A stretch of DNA of 64,000 nt from Labrys sp. KNU-23 (lineage in GTDB: Bacteria > Pseudomonadota > Alphaproteobacteria > Rhizobiales > Labraceae), in NCBI RefSeq assembly GCF_008330945.1, contig NZ_CP043489.1, positions 1,364,001 to 1,428,000 of the forward strand, in the 5' to 3' direction. Below are positions 24,595 through 34,907 of the stretch, piece after piece. A program made the position numbers and the translations under genes. The stretch's first letter is position 1; each line of letters starts with the position of its first letter. The notes under the pieces were generated by a model. That model saw only the letters and a program-made list of their open reading frames with translations. It was not told the DNA's origin and made no database searches.

Positions 24595-25605
24595 TCAGAT
24601 CAGGCTGGCGAAATGCACCGCCGTGTCGGACATGCGGTTCGAGAAGCCCCACTCATTGTCGTACCAGGTCAGGATGCGCACGAACTTCTCGTCGATGACC
24701 TTGGTCTGGTCGAGCGCGAAGATCGAGGAAGCCGGGTTGTGGTTGAAGTCGCGGCTTACCAGCGGCTCGTCGGTATAGGTCAGCACGCCCTTCAGCGGGC
24801 CGCGCTTGGCAGCCTTGATGATGGCCTCGTTGACCTTCTCGACGCTGGTCTTCTTCTTGGTGTTGATCTTGAGATCGACCACAGAGACGTTGGGCGTGGG
24901 CACGCGGACCGAGGTGCCGTCGAGACGGCCCTTGAGCTCGGGCATCACCAGGCCGACAGCCTTGGCGGCACCGGTCGAGGTCGGGATCATCGACAGCGCC
25001 GCAGCGCGGGCGCGGTAGAGATCCTTGTGCATCTGGTCCAGCGAGGGCTGGTCGTTGGTGTAGGAATGGATGGTGGTCATGAAGCCGCGCTCGATGCCGA
25101 AGGCATCGTGCAGCACCTTCGCCACCGGCGTCAGGCAGTTGGTGGTGCAGGAAGCGTTGGAGATGACCAGATGGTCCTTGGTCAGGTCCTGATGGTTGAC
25201 GCCATAGACCACGGTGAGGTCGGCGCCGTCGCAAGGCGCGGAGACGATCACGCGCTTGGCGCCGGCCTTGAGGTGGGCGGCCGCCTTGTCGCGGGACGTG
25301 AAGATGCCGGTGCATTCCATCGCGATGTCGATGTTCAGCTCCTTGTGAGGAAGCTGGGCCGGATCCTTGATGGCGGTGACCTTGATCTTCTTGCCCTGCA
25401 CGACGATCGAGTCACCCTCGACCTTCACGTCGGCCGGGAAGGTGCCATGGATCGAATCGTAGCGCAGCAGATGGGCGTTGGTCTCCACCGGCCCGAGATC
25501 GTTGATGGCAACGATCTCGATATCCTTGCGCTTGCCTTCGACGATGGCGCGCAGGATGTTGCGGCCGATGCGGCCAAAGCCGTTGATGGCGACACGAACT
25601 GTCAT
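24595..25605 (-). CDS. gap: Glyceraldehyde-3-phosphate dehydrogenase, type I
   Basis: 336 residues, normal length. It has the NAD-binding [16 protein letters not shown] at the N terminus, the catalytic cysteine in [16 protein letters not shown] (about residue 152), and the C-terminal [12 protein letters not shown]. It oxidises glyceraldehyde-3-phosphate to 1,3-bisphosphoglycerate. It follows tkt by 138 bp containing a palindromic repeat, and has its own strong terminator. It is therefore transcriptionally separate from pgk, which is 7.6 kb downstream. Confidence 0.97.
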   Translation of the reverse strand: MTVRVAINGFGRIGRNILRAIVEGKRKDIEIVAINDLGPVETNAHLLRYDSIHGTFPADVKVEGDSIVVQGKKIKVTAIKDPAQLPHKELNIDIAMECTGIFTSRDKAAAHLKAGAKRVIVSAPCDGADLTVVYGVNHQDLTKDHLVISNASCTTNCLTPVAKVLHDAFGIERGFMTTIHSYTNDQPSLDQMHKDLYRARAAALSMIPTSTGAAKAVGLVMPELKGRLDGTSVRVPTPNVSVVDLKINTKKKTSVEKVNEAIIKAAKRGPLKGVLTYTDEPLVSRDFNHNPASSIFALDQTKVIDEKFVRILTWYDNEWGFSNRMSDTAVHFASLI

Positions 25606-25629
25606 CCGATATTTCCTTTCTCTGCCTTC

Positions 25630-25706
25630 AGCTAGAGCATTTTCGAGAGAAGTCGACAGACTTCCCGGTTAGGAAAATGCGTCAAAACAAAGAGTTAGAG
25701 CAAAGC
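25630..25706. repeat. Intergenic palindromic repeat between tkt and gap
   Basis: AGAGCATTTTCGAGAGAAG near the left and GGAAAATGCGTCAAAACAAA, then AGTTAGAGCA, near the right are the arms of a palindromic intergenic element widespread in Hyphomicrobiales. TAGAGCA also occurs near the pgk start (16947). Function unknown; it may be a mobile, non-autonomous repeat. Confidence 0.6.
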
Positions 25707-25743
25707 GCACATGCGTGCGCCCTGCCCCGTTTACAGCTCATGC

Positions 25744-27732
25744 TCAGCCATTGTGGCGGCGCAGGGCGGTCTCGGCCACGGCTTCCGCCGTGATGCCGAA
25801 ATGGTTGTAGAGGTCCTTGATCGGACCGGAGGCGCCGAAGCCGGTCATGCCGACGAAGCCGCCATCGGGGCCGATCACCGCGTCCCAACCGAAGCGGACG
25901 GCGGCTTCCACCGCAACCTTCACCGGGGCGTCGCCGATGATCTTGGCCTTCACCTCTTCCGGCTGCCCGATGAACAGTTCCAGCGAGGGCACCGAAACCA
26001 CGCGCGTGGGTACGCCGCGCTGGTTGAGGATGGCGCGGGCATTCATGGCGATCTCGACCTCGGAGCCCGAAGCGAACAGCGTCACCGCAGCCTTGCCGCC
26101 GCCGGAGCCAGCCAGCTCATAGGCGCCCTGCGCGCAAAGATTGGCCGAGGTGGCTTCGCGCAGCAGCGGCAGATTCTGGCGGGTCAGCGCCAGGATGGTC
26201 GGTCCGTTGGTGCGCTCCAGCGCGAGCTGCCAGCATTCAGCCGTCTCGATCGCATCGCAGGGGCGGAACACACGCATGTTGGGAATGGCGCGGCAGGCGG
26301 CCAGATGCTCCACCGGCTGGTGGGTCGGGCCATCCTCGCCGAGGCCGATCGAGTCATGGGTCATGACATAGACCGGAGCGGTTCCCATCAGTGCCGCAAG
26401 GCGAATGGCGGGGCGGGCATAGTCGGTGAACACGAAGAAGGTGCCGCCGGCCGGCACGAAGCCGCCATGCAGGTAGATGCCGTTCATCGCGGCAGCCATG
26501 CCATGCTCGCGGATGCCCCAATGGATGTAGCGGCCCTTGAAATCCTTCGGCGTGATCTCGACCAGGCCCTTGGCCTTGGTGTTGTTGGAAGGCGTCAGGT
26601 CAGCCGAGCCCAGCACCAGTTCCGGCATGACCTCGACGATGACGTTGAGGGCAGCCTCGGAGGACTTGCGGGTCGCCATCGCGGTGGGATTGGCGGCGAG
26701 CGCCTTCTTGTGGGCGAGGATGGCCTTGCCGAGCTTGGCGGGACGCACATGATCCATGCGGCGCGTGAATTCGGCGCGCTTGCGCTCGGACAGGGTGGCA
26801 AAACGCTCTTCCCAGGCCTGACGCTCGCCCACGCCGCGGGCACCGGCTTCACGCCAGGCCTTGAGCACGTCGGCGGGCACCTCGAAGGGCGCGCCGGTGA
26901 TGCCGAGATTCTCCTTGGAGAGCTTGGCTTCTTCCGGCCCGAGCGGCTCGCCATGGGCCTTGGAGGTACCGGCGCGGTGGGGCGAACCGAAACCGATCGT
27001 GGTCTTGCAGGCGATCAGCGTCGGCTTGTTCGACTTCTGCGCGGCCTCGATGGCAGCGGCGATGGCATCCTGGTCGTGACCGTCGACATTCACGGCGCGC
27101 CAGCCGGCGGACTGGAAGCGCTTGATCTGGTCGACCGAGTCCGACAGCGTCAGCGGGCCGTCGATGGAGATGCCGTTGTGGTCCCACAACACGATCATCT
27201 TGTTGAGCTTGTAGTGCCCGGCGAGCGCAATCGCCTCCTGGCTGACGCCTTCCATCAGGTCGCCGTCAGAAGCGATCACATAGGTGTGGTGGTCGACCAC
27301 CTTCTTGCCGAACTGGGCGGCCAGCATCTTTTCGGCGAAGGCGAAACCGACGGCGGTGGAGATGCCCTGGCCGAGCGGGCCGGTGGTGGTCTCGACGCCG
27401 ACGGTGTGGAAGTTTTCCGGATGGCCGGGGGTCTTGTGGCCGAGCTGGCGGAAATGCTTGAGCTCCTCGACCGTCATGCCCGGCACGCCGGTCAGATAGA
27501 GCAGCGAATAGAGCAGCATCGAGCCGTGGCCGGCCGACAGGATGAAGCGGTCGCGATCAGCCCAATGGGGATTGGCGGCATCGAACTTCAGGAAACGCGT
27601 GAACAGGACGGTGGCCACATCGGCCATGCCCATCGGCATGCCGGGATGGCCGGATTTGGCGGCCTCAACCCCATCGATCGCCAAGCCACGGATGGCATTG
27701 GCCAGGCGGTTCTGCATTTCGGTGAGTGCCAT
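25744..27732 (-). CDS. tkt: Transketolase
   Basis: 662 residues, full length. It has the thiamine-diphosphate site ([15 protein letters not shown], then [15 protein letters not shown], with [10 protein letters not shown]) and the C-terminal pyrimidine domain with [19 protein letters not shown] and [17 protein letters not shown]. It moves two-carbon units in the pentose phosphate or Calvin pathway. It is divergent from the DUF4164-zapA genes. Confidence 0.97.
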   Translation of the reverse strand: MALTEMQNRLANAIRGLAIDGVEAAKSGHPGMPMGMADVATVLFTRFLKFDAANPHWADRDRFILSAGHGSMLLYSLLYLTGVPGMTVEELKHFRQLGHKTPGHPENFHTVGVETTTGPLGQGISTAVGFAFAEKMLAAQFGKKVVDHHTYVIASDGDLMEGVSQEAIALAGHYKLNKMIVLWDHNGISIDGPLTLSDSVDQIKRFQSAGWRAVNVDGHDQDAIAAAIEAAQKSNKPTLIACKTTIGFGSPHRAGTSKAHGEPLGPEEAKLSKENLGITGAPFEVPADVLKAWREAGARGVGERQAWEERFATLSERKRAEFTRRMDHVRPAKLGKAILAHKKALAANPTAMATRKSSEAALNVIVEVMPELVLGSADLTPSNNTKAKGLVEITPKDFKGRYIHWGIREHGMAAAMNGIYLHGGFVPAGGTFFVFTDYARPAIRLAALMGTAPVYVMTHDSIGLGEDGPTHQPVEHLAACRAIPNMRVFRPCDAIETAECWQLALERTNGPTILALTRQNLPLLREATSANLCAQGAYELAGSGGGKAAVTLFASGSEVEIAMNARAILNQRGVPTRVVSVPSLELFIGQPEEVKAKIIGDAPVKVAVEAAVRFGWDAVIGPDGGFVGMTGFGASGPIKDLYNHFGITAEAVAETALRRHNG

Positions 27733-27997
27733 GGAGTGTTTCCTGATAAAATTCGCCGGAATTTGGCAAAAAAGGGCGGGGGGTTCTTAGCACCTCATCC
27801 CCGACTGTCAATGATCCCCGGGCTTGTGCCTGAAATTCGCGCAACCGGCGATAGGGCGATCGAATGCCGGTAGTATCATCGGGGGAAGGCTGGCGGCTTT
27901 CACTTGGCCCTGGGGCGAAACCGGGATACTTTGATATTTAAGCAAAAACGCGGAGCGGCCTTGTCATGATTCGACGGAATGCCGCTATAGGGAAAGA

Positions 27998-28279
27998 GTG
28001 AGTAGGCCCTTGTCTGTGGATGCAGCCTTGCAACGATTGAATATGGCCCTGGTTCAGCTCGAGGAGGCCGCCGAGCATCGCGCAGAACTCGACCGGACCA
28101 TCGGCGGACATCGCATCGAAGTTCAGGCCCTCTCGGAAGATCGCAATCGTCTCGCCTTGGAACTCGACGCGAGCTATGCACGCTTCTCTGCGATGGAAAC
28201 CGCCAATCGCGACGTATCGCGACGCCTCGACCAGGCGATGGATTCCATCCGCCACGTGCTTGAGCCGCAGGACAGCTAG
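27998..28279 (+). CDS. DUF4164 coiled-coil protein
   Basis: 93 residues from a GTG. It is almost entirely heptad-repeat coiled coil (LSVDAALQRLNMALVQLEEA, then DRNRLALELDASYARFSAMET). It matches the small DUF4164 family found just upstream of zapA in Rhizobiales. It ends one base before the zapA ATG, so the two are co-expressed, suggesting a cell-division-associated role (inference). Confidence 0.8.
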   Translation: MSRPLSVDAALQRLNMALVQLEEAAEHRAELDRTIGGHRIEVQALSEDRNRLALELDASYARFSAMETANRDVSRRLDQAMDSIRHVLEPQDS

Positions 28280-28280
28280 C

Positions 28281-28646
28281 ATGGCGCATGTATCCGTTAC
28301 CATTGCGGGGCGCGCCTATCGCATGGCGTGCGACGAGGGCCAGGAAGAACATCTCCTCGGCCTCGGCCGCCAGCTCGATGCCAAGATCGATGCCCTGCGT
28401 TCGTCCTTCGGCGAAATCGGGGATATGCGCCTCGCCGTGATGGCAGGCATCATGGTCGCTGACGAGCTGGCTGAGATGCAGCGGCGGGCGGCCACGCTGC
28501 AGCACGATCTCGATGAATTGCGCCAGACCCGCGACAATGCACTGCAGCGCGAGCAACAGACCCAGATGCGGGTGACCCAGGCCCTGACCGACGCCGCCGT
28601 GCGCGTCGAGAAGCTGATCGATTCACTGTCGAAGACAGGCGTCTAG
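28281..28646 (+). CDS. zapA: Cell division protein ZapA
   Basis: 121 residues. The N-terminal domain VSVTIAGRAYRMACDEGQEEHL, then LGRQLDAKID and RLAVMAGIMVADEL, is followed by a C-terminal coiled coil. ZapA dimers bundle FtsZ filaments at the division site. It is followed by a 6S-RNA-like region and 5-FTHF cyclo-ligase, the order conserved across proteobacteria. Confidence 0.93.
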   Translation: MAHVSVTIAGRAYRMACDEGQEEHLLGLGRQLDAKIDALRSSFGEIGDMRLAVMAGIMVADELAEMQRRAATLQHDLDELRQTRDNALQREQQTQMRVTQALTDAAVRVEKLIDSLSKTGV

Positions 28647-28831
28647 AGCGTCTGTATTTTCCGGGATCGCAGGCATCCCTGCCTGCTCTTGGAAACACTG
28701 TGCTTGCAGAAAAACCAGGCAATCGCGACATGGGAGCATGTCGCTGAGAAGCCTGGGATCCCGGGAAGTCCGCGCTCCCGGAAAACGCCTGAATATTTTC
28801 ATCGGCCTCTGGCGCTTGCACCGTCTCGCCA

Positions 28832-28990
28832 CTATTATCTCAACGCGGTGCTGCCTGGTTCGTCAGGACAACTGTATCCCCGGGGCCATACGACTCCCAA
28901 GGGAGCTGTGCCTGTCCTTGCTCGAGGGCTCGGACATTACGGCGCCCACCTACATTAGTAGGCACCCGGGATCGAAACGTCCAACGGCCG
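28832..28990 (+). ncRNA. ssrS: 6S RNA
   Basis: The stretch lies between zapA and the 5-FTHF cyclo-ligase gene, the conserved 6S locus, and has no protein-like frame. It contains the alphaproteobacterial 6S hallmarks: ATCCCCGGGGCC, then CTCCCAAGGGAGCTG, GGACATTACGG and CCCACCTACATTAGTAGG. The two halves can pair around a central open bubble. 6S RNA binds RNA polymerase holoenzyme and damps housekeeping transcription. Ends are approximate. Confidence 0.75.
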
Positions 28991-29039
28991 AGGTGGCCCG
29001 CTCCCTCCTCTTTCCAAATCTGTTTTTGCCAAGCGTGTA

Positions 29040-29618
29040 ATGGCCTCCACTGATCACAAGACCCAGTTGCGTCACAAGGCAATGGCGGCGCGTTCAGAGA
29101 TCCGCGGTCATCAGCGCCAGGCAGCGACGGCGAGAGCCGCCCACCACGCCTTCAGCCGTCTGAAATATACCAGTGGCATCGTCGGCCTCTACCAGGCCTT
29201 TCGCGATGAGATCCAACCAGGCGAAATCGCCGAGCGCCTGCACCACACGGGCCGCAGGCTGGCCCTGCCGATCACGCCGAAATATGGCCACCCCCTCACC
29301 TTCCGGGCCTGGGCACCGGGCGATCCGCTGGTGGTGGGACGCCACAGCATCCCCGAGCCCTCGCCCGAGGCGGAGGAAGTGCATCCCCAGGTGCTGCTGG
29401 TGCCACCAGTCGCCTTCGACCGGCGCGGCTACCGCATCGGTTATGGCGCAGGCTTTTACGACCGCACCATTCCGCAGTTGCGGGCGATGCACCCCGTCTT
29501 CACCCTCGGCTATGCCTTTGCCTGCCAGGAAGTCGCATTCCTGCCATCGGAGCATCATGACGTACCGCTCGATGCCATCGCCACCGAAAACGAAATCATC
29601 ACAGTGACGGGGCGTTGA
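29040..29618 (+). CDS. fau: 5-formyltetrahydrofolate cyclo-ligase
   Basis: 192 residues. It has the N-terminal basic helix KTQLRHKAMAARSEIRGHQR, then GLYQAFRDEIQPG, and the substrate/ATP loop VLLVPPVAFDRRGYRIGYGAGFYDRT. It converts 5-formyl-THF to 5,10-methenyl-THF using ATP. It is downstream of 6S RNA and one base ahead of the metallophosphoesterase gene. The fau/ygfA pairing with 6S is conserved in proteobacteria. Confidence 0.93.
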   Translation: MASTDHKTQLRHKAMAARSEIRGHQRQAATARAAHHAFSRLKYTSGIVGLYQAFRDEIQPGEIAERLHHTGRRLALPITPKYGHPLTFRAWAPGDPLVVGRHSIPEPSPEAEEVHPQVLLVPPVAFDRRGYRIGYGAGFYDRTIPQLRAMHPVFTLGYAFACQEVAFLPSEHHDVPLDAIATENEIITVTGR

Positions 29619-29619
29619 T

Positions 29620-30444
29620 ATGCGTCTGTTGTTCCTGGGCGACATCGTCGGCCGCACCGGCCGTAACGCCGTGATCGAACGCCTGCCCGGCCTGCGCGAG
29701 GCCTGGAAGCTCGACGCCGTCATCATCAACGGCGAGAACGCCGCCGGCGGCTTCGGCCTGACGGAGGCGATCTTCGACGAGGTCGTCGCCGCAGGGGCCG
29801 ATGTGGTGACGCTCGGCAATCATTCCTTCGATCAACGCGAAGCCCTCGTCTTCATCGAGCGGGCGCCACGGCTGATCCGCCCCGCCAATTATCCCAAGGG
29901 CACACCGGGGCGCGGCGCCACCCTGGTGGACCTGAAGAACGGCACCCGGCTGCTCGTTGTCCAGGTGATGGGCCGGGTCTATATGGACGCGCTCGACGAT
30001 CCCTTTGCGGCCCTCGAGCGCGAGCTTGCCGCCTGCCCGCTCGGCCTCGGCGCCGATGCCGTGGTGGTAGACGTGCATGCCGAGGCCACCAGCGAGAAGC
30101 AGGCGCTCGGCCATTTCGCCGATGGGCGGGCCAGCCTGGTGATCGGCACCCATACCCATGTGCCGACGGCCGATCATCAGATCCTCAGCCATGGCACCGC
30201 CTATATGTCGGATGCCGGCATGTGCGGCGACTATGACAGCGTGCTCGGCATGGACAAGGAAGAGCCCGTCCGCCGCTTCATCCAGAAGACGCCGGGCCTG
30301 CGCTTCGAGCCGGCGACGGGCGAGGCAACCCTGTCGGGCCTGGCGGTGGAAACCGACGATCGCACCGGCCTGGCGGTGAAGATCGCGCCGGTGCGCATTG
30401 GCGGAAAGCTGTCGCAGGCCGAGCCCGATTTCTGGCTCGAATGA
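29620..30444 (+). CDS. YmdB/TIGR00282-family metallophosphoesterase
   Basis: 274 residues. It has the di-metal motifs LFLGDIVGRTGRNAV, INGENAAGGFG, TLGNHSFDQ, and GTHTHVPTAD near the C terminus. Members hydrolyse cyclic nucleotides (2',3'- or 3',5'-cAMP) and influence RNA turnover. It starts one base after the cyclo-ligase stop, in one operon. Confidence 0.9.
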   Translation: MRLLFLGDIVGRTGRNAVIERLPGLREAWKLDAVIINGENAAGGFGLTEAIFDEVVAAGADVVTLGNHSFDQREALVFIERAPRLIRPANYPKGTPGRGATLVDLKNGTRLLVVQVMGRVYMDALDDPFAALERELAACPLGLGADAVVVDVHAEATSEKQALGHFADGRASLVIGTHTHVPTADHQILSHGTAYMSDAGMCGDYDSVLGMDKEEPVRRFIQKTPGLRFEPATGEATLSGLAVETDDRTGLAVKIAPVRIGGKLSQAEPDFWLE

Positions 30445-30704
30445 GCTGATTCCATTACGGTGCCACGCGCTATTGTCGATTGGGTTGCAGGAGAGCGACC
30501 AACTCGGCAGGATCAAATTCCTGCTTCCCATTCAGCCCGAGATAGATCTTGGCGGCATCATAAAACCATACGTCACATGATGACATCCCTGCTCGAATCG
30601 CCAAGCCGGGATGGATTTTTCCCGCCGCCAATTCTATAAGCCGGCCACAATTCACTCGGCTCGCGCTTCGCCGGGCCCTTAGACGACATCAAGGCAAGAT
30701 ACAC

Positions 30705-31451
30705 ATGGCCGGTCATTCCCAATTCGCCAACATCATGCACCGCAAGGGCAAGCAGGATGCCAAGCGCTCGAAACTCTTCTCCAAGCTCGCCCGCGAAATC
30801 ACCGTGGCGGCCAAGCTCGGCCTGCCCGATCCCAACATGAATGCCCGCCTGCGGGCGGCCATCCTGGCTGCTCGCGCCGAAAACATGCCCAAGGACAACA
30901 TCGACCGCGCCATCAAGAAGGCGGCCGGTGCCGATGGCGAGAACTATGACGAAATCCGCTACGAGGGCTATGGTCCGGGTGGCGTGGCGCTAATCGTGGA
31001 AGCGCTCACCGACAACCGCAACCGTACTGCATCGGACGTGCGTTCCTATTTCACCAAGGCCGGCGGCAACCTGGCCGAGACCGGTGCCGTGTCCTTTATG
31101 TTCGACCGGGTCGGCGTCGTCGAATATGACGCGGACAAGGGTTCCCCGGATGCGATGCTCGAAGCGGCGCTGGAAGCCGGTGCCGACGATTGTGATTCCT
31201 CCGAAGACGGCCATGAGTTCATTTGCGCCGCCGAGAACCTCGCCGAAGTGACCAAGGCTCTGGAGACCCAACTCGGCGAAGCCCGCAAGTCCGCCCTGGT
31301 CTGGCGCCCGCAAAACACGGTGGCCGTCGACGACGAGACCGGCGAGAAGCTGATGCGCCTGGTCGACAACCTCGACGACCATGACGACGTGCAGCATGTC
31401 TATGCCAATTTCGAGCTCTCCGACGCCATGATGGCGAAGTTGGCGGAGTAA
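30705..31451 (+). CDS. YebC/PmpR-family regulator
   Basis: 248 residues. It begins [23 protein letters not shown] and contains [18 protein letters not shown] and [19 protein letters not shown], all family signatures. YebC/TACO1 proteins help ribosomes through difficult peptides and have been described as DNA-binding regulators. The gene precedes ruvC, the conserved order in proteobacteria. The 260 bp before it contain no gene I can support. Confidence 0.95.
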   Translation: MAGHSQFANIMHRKGKQDAKRSKLFSKLAREITVAAKLGLPDPNMNARLRAAILAARAENMPKDNIDRAIKKAAGADGENYDEIRYEGYGPGGVALIVEALTDNRNRTASDVRSYFTKAGGNLAETGAVSFMFDRVGVVEYDADKGSPDAMLEAALEAGADDCDSSEDGHEFICAAENLAEVTKALETQLGEARKSALVWRPQNTVAVDDETGEKLMRLVDNLDDHDDVQHVYANFELSDAMMAKLAE

Positions 31452-31575
31452 CCCCCGGGACCGCCGGCATCTCAGCAACATCGGGCTGGCCTCGATGTTG
31501 CGATACCGGCTCTTCCCATCCTGCAAGTGCAGCGGTTCCAAGAGCCGGCAGGGTTGCCGGCGATCCCAGGAGAAT

Positions 31576-32085
31576 ATGTCACAGACCCCCATCCGTATCC
31601 TCGGCGTCGACCCCGGCCTGCGCCGCACCGGCTGGGGCGTGATCGAAGTGCTCGCCAACCGGCTGACCTTCATCGCCTGCGGCACCGTGTTTTCCGATGA
31701 CAGCGAAGAACTCGCCCACCGCTTGCTCGCCTTGCATAAGGGCCTGACGGAGGTGGTGACGCGCTTCGAGCCGGACGAGGCCGCCGTCGAGAAGACTTTC
31801 GTCAACAAGGACGCCACGGCGACCCTGAAGCTCGGCCAGGCCCGCGGCATCGCCATGCTGGTGCCGGCCCAGGCCGGCCTCGCCGTCAGCGAATATGCGC
31901 CCAACCTGGTCAAGAAGACCGTGGTCGGCTCCGGCCACGCCGACAAGAAGCAGATCAACCTGATGATCAAGGTACTGCTGCCCAAGGCGGATCCAAAGTC
32001 CGACGACGCGGCCGATGCGCTCGCCGTCGCTATCACCCACGCCCATCACCGCACCAGCCACAATCTGGCGGCGATCCTGAAATAG
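31576..32085 (+). CDS. ruvC: Holliday junction endonuclease RuvC
   Basis: 169 residues from the ATG at 31576. The catalytic acids are in [15 protein letters not shown], in [23 protein letters not shown] and in [13 protein letters not shown]. RuvC cuts Holliday junctions resolved by RuvAB. It is separated from ruvAB by an isocitrate-lyase-like gene and an inverted repeat, so the ruvCAB unit is interrupted. Confidence 0.95.
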   Translation: MSQTPIRILGVDPGLRRTGWGVIEVLANRLTFIACGTVFSDDSEELAHRLLALHKGLTEVVTRFEPDEAAVEKTFVNKDATATLKLGQARGIAMLVPAQAGLAVSEYAPNLVKKTVVGSGHADKKQINLMIKVLLPKADPKSDDAADALAVAITHAHHRTSHNLAAILK

Positions 32086-32090
32086 GGTCC

Positions 32091-32175
32091 GGAGTGTCAG
32101 CCTCACAGATCCATCAGGCGACGGAGCGGGAGTGACAATCTTCAAGAAGGCATGTCAGCCGGAGGCTGACACTCC
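32091..32175. repeat. Inverted repeat between ruvC and the next gene
   Basis: GGAGTGTCAGCCTC at 32091-32104 has its complement in GAGGCTGACACTCC at 32162-32175. The 14-bp dyad starts five bases after the ruvC stop. It may be a terminator-like structure or a short mobile repeat. Confidence 0.55.
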
Positions 32176-32241
32176 AGATAGCGCTTGCCTCCCAGGCTTC
32201 ACACCCCTAGAACAAATCGTGAATTTATCCGAGGATTCGCC

Positions 32242-33060
32242 ATGACCCAGGCTCGCCGTGCTGCCGCCTTCTCCGAACTGCACCAGCGCCCCGAACTTTT
32301 CCTCATACCCAATGCCTGGGATGCCGGTTCCACCAAGCTTCTGGATTCACTCGGCTTTTCAGCGATCGCAACCACCAGCGCCGGCCTCGCCTTCACGGTG
32401 GGACGCAAGGACGGTCAGATGACGCGCGAGGAAACCCTCGCCAATGCGCGGGCCATCGTGGAAGCGACCAGCCTGCCGGTAAGCGCCGATCTCGAAAACG
32501 GTTTCGGCGACTCACCCGAGGACTGCCGGCGCACCATCCTTGCCGGCATCGAGGCGGGGCTCGCAGGAGGCTCGATCGAGGATGCGACCGGCCGGGCGGA
32601 CCAGCCGATCTACGAGTTCGGCCATGCCGTCGACCGCGTCCGCGCCGCGGCCGAGACGGCGCGCACCGGGGGATTCGTGCTCACCGCCCGCGCCGAGAAC
32701 TTCCTGCATGGCGTCGCCGACCTCGACGACACCATCCGCCGCCTGCAGGCCTTCCAGGAAGCGGGAGCCGAAGTGCTCTATGCACCGGCCTTGACCCGGC
32801 TCGACCAGATTTCGAGCGTGCTGAGCGCGATCGACAGGCCGCTCAACGTCCTGTTCACCGTGGGCGGACAGGATTTTACCGTCGCCGATCTCGCTAGGCT
32901 CGGCGTGCGCCGCGTCAGCGTCGGCGGCTCCTTCACCCGGGCGGCCTTCGGCGCCTTGAAGCACGCCGCTCTCGAGCTGCGCGACCAGGGCACCTTCGGC
33001 TTTGCCAGGGATGCCATGTCCTATGCCGAACTCAGCGCCTTGTTCGGCAAGGACGCCTGA
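32242..33060 (+). CDS. Isocitrate lyase/PEP mutase family protein
   Basis: 272 residues from MTQARRAAAF. The barrel motifs LFLIPNAWDAGSTKLL, ATTSAGLAFTVGRKDGQ, SADLENGFGDSPE (Mg site) and LTARAENFLHG are typical. The lyase cysteine motif KKCGH is absent, so this is the oxaloacetase/methylisocitrate-lyase-like branch acting on a 2-oxo or hydroxy acid; substrate unknown. It is inserted between ruvC and ruvA. Confidence 0.85.
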   Translation: MTQARRAAAFSELHQRPELFLIPNAWDAGSTKLLDSLGFSAIATTSAGLAFTVGRKDGQMTREETLANARAIVEATSLPVSADLENGFGDSPEDCRRTILAGIEAGLAGGSIEDATGRADQPIYEFGHAVDRVRAAAETARTGGFVLTARAENFLHGVADLDDTIRRLQAFQEAGAEVLYAPALTRLDQISSVLSAIDRPLNVLFTVGGQDFTVADLARLGVRRVSVGGSFTRAAFGALKHAALELRDQGTFGFARDAMSYAELSALFGKDA

Positions 33061-33132
33061 GACGGGACCTCGGCACGTGAAGCGGGCGCACGAATCAATC
33101 GAAACCGCTAGATATGGCCCGATGAGGGTCTC

Positions 33133-33750
33133 ATGATTGGCAAACTGCGCGGCATCGTTGACAGCTATGGCGAGGATTGGGTGATCCTCGACGTGCAGGG
33201 GGTAGGCTATGTCGTCTATTGCTCCAGCCGCACGCTCGGCGCCCTGCCCTCCGTCGGCGAAGCGGCCGTGCTCGCCATCGAGACCTATGTCCGCGAGGAC
33301 CAGATCCGGCTGTTCGGCTTCACCAGCGACAATGAGCGGGACTGGTTCCGCCTGCTGCAGACGGTGCAGGGCATCGGCACCCGGGTGGCGCTCGCCATCC
33401 TCTCCACGCTGAAGCCTGCGGACCTCGCCTCCGCTATCGCGCTCGGCGACAAGGCCGCCGTGGCGCGGGCCCCCGGCGTCGGTCCCAAGGTAGCCCAGCG
33501 CATTGTCACCGAACTTAAGGACAAGGTGCCGAGCTTCGGCCATGTTCCCGCCGATGTGATCAGTCTGCAGGCCGATCTCGGTGAACAGCGCGCTGCCGGC
33601 CCGGTCAGCGACGCCGTGTCGGCCCTGGTCAATCTCGGCTATGGCCAGACCCAGGCCTCCGCCGCCGTCGCCGCCGCCCTGCGTGAAGCGGGCGAAGGCG
33701 CCGAGACAGCCAAGCTCATTCGCCTCGGCCTGAAGGAATTGTCGCGATGA
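33133..33750 (+). CDS. ruvA: Holliday junction helicase subunit RuvA
   Basis: 205 residues. It has the N-terminal OB fold [20 protein letters not shown], two helix-hairpin-helix motifs ([14 protein letters not shown] and [19 protein letters not shown]), and the C-terminal domain III that binds RuvB. It targets RuvB to Holliday junctions. Its last four bases overlap the ruvB start (ATGA). Confidence 0.96.
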   Translation: MIGKLRGIVDSYGEDWVILDVQGVGYVVYCSSRTLGALPSVGEAAVLAIETYVREDQIRLFGFTSDNERDWFRLLQTVQGIGTRVALAILSTLKPADLASAIALGDKAAVARAPGVGPKVAQRIVTELKDKVPSFGHVPADVISLQADLGEQRAAGPVSDAVSALVNLGYGQTQASAAVAAALREAGEGAETAKLIRLGLKELSR

Positions 33751-34820
33751 AGCCCACGCGCAAGAGCGCGGGCGGCGAGGCGCCCAAATCGGCCCGCCTC
33801 CTCAGCGGCGATTCGCGGGACGAGGACACGACCGATTCCACGCTGCGACCGCAGGACCTTTCTGAATTCGTCGGCCAGGCCAAGGCGCGCGAGAATCTCT
33901 CCGTCTTCATCGAGGCCGCCCGCAAGCGCGGTGACGCCCTCGACCATGTGCTGTTCGTGGGGCCACCCGGCCTTGGAAAGACCACGCTGGCCCAGATCGT
34001 CTCGCGCGAACTCGGGGTCAATTTCCGCGCCACGTCGGGGCCGGTGATCGCCAAGGCCGGCGACCTCGCCGCCTTGCTCACCAATCTCGAAGAACGCGAC
34101 GTCCTGTTCATCGACGAGATCCATCGTCTCAATCCGGCGGTAGAGGAAATCCTCTATCCAGCGATGGAGGACTTCCAACTGGACCTCATCATCGGCGAGG
34201 GGCCGGCGGCACGCTCGGTGCGCATCGACCTCGCCAAGTTCACGCTGGTCGGCGCCACCACCAGGGCCGGCCTCCTGACCACACCGCTGCGTGACCGTTT
34301 CGGCATTCCCATCCGCCTGCAATTCTACACGGTGGGGGAGCTCGAGCTGATCGTGAAGCGCGGCGGCCGCGTGATGGGCACCCCGATCGCCGAAGATGGC
34401 GCCAATGAGATCGCCCGCCGCGCCCGCGGTACGCCGCGCATCGCCGGCCGCCTGCTGCGCCGCGTGCGCGACTTCGCCTCGGTGCTCGGCGCCGAGACCA
34501 TCACCCGCGCCATCGCCGACAAGGCCTTGAGCGCGCTCGAGGTCGACCAGGCCGGGCTGGATGCCATGGACAACCGCTATCTCAACCTGGTCGCGCTCAG
34601 CTTCGGCGGCGGCCCGGTGGGTATCGAGACCATCGCTGCCGCCCTTTCGGAGCCTCGCGATGCCATCGAGGATATCATCGAGCCCTATCTGATCCAGCAG
34701 GGCTTCCTGCAGCGCACGCCACGCGGCCGCGTGATGACCCCGCATGCCTATCGCCATCTCGGCCTGGCGGTGCCGAGTTCGACGCCGCCCCAGATGCCGT
34801 TGTTCGGCGACGAGGACTGA
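33747..34820 (+). CDS. ruvB: Holliday junction branch migration ATPase RuvB
   Basis: 357 residues. It has Walker [13 protein letters not shown], Walker [13 protein letters not shown], the sensor region [18 protein letters not shown], and the C-terminal winged helix ending [10 protein letters not shown]. The hexameric motor drives branch migration. It is the last gene before the strand switch to pal. Confidence 0.97.
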   Translation: MKPTRKSAGGEAPKSARLLSGDSRDEDTTDSTLRPQDLSEFVGQAKARENLSVFIEAARKRGDALDHVLFVGPPGLGKTTLAQIVSRELGVNFRATSGPVIAKAGDLAALLTNLEERDVLFIDEIHRLNPAVEEILYPAMEDFQLDLIIGEGPAARSVRIDLAKFTLVGATTRAGLLTTPLRDRFGIPIRLQFYTVGELELIVKRGGRVMGTPIAEDGANEIARRARGTPRIAGRLLRRVRDFASVLGAETITRAIADKALSALEVDQAGLDAMDNRYLNLVALSFGGGPVGIETIAAALSEPRDAIEDIIEPYLIQQGFLQRTPRGRVMTPHAYRHLGLAVPSSTPPQMPLFGDED

Positions 34821-34840
34821 CGCAGCTTATAGAATGCAAG

Positions 34841-34863
34841 AGGCGGACAAGATGTCCGCCTCA
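34841..34863. terminator. Hairpin between convergent ruvB and pal
   Basis: GAGGCGGACA, a 3-nt loop and TGTCCGCCTC form a perfect 10-bp stem in the 87-bp gap between the two convergent genes. AAAAA follows on the plus strand, so on the minus strand the T run precedes the stem. It is therefore an atypical terminator. A second short dyad (GGGTC/GACCC near 34884-34897) lies closer to pal. Confidence 0.5.
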
Positions 34864-34907
34864 AAAACATGCAGGATCAGAGGTGGGTCCGAAGACCCGC
34901 CCTCCAC

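Noticed and set aside
28689..29082. Several short frames on both strands between zapA and the cyclo-ligase gene
   Set aside because: They overlap the predicted 6S RNA and have no protein-like features.
30470..30655. 61-codon minus-strand frame between the metallophosphoesterase and yebC
   Set aside because: No ribosome-binding site, no family feature, and codon use unlike the neighbours.
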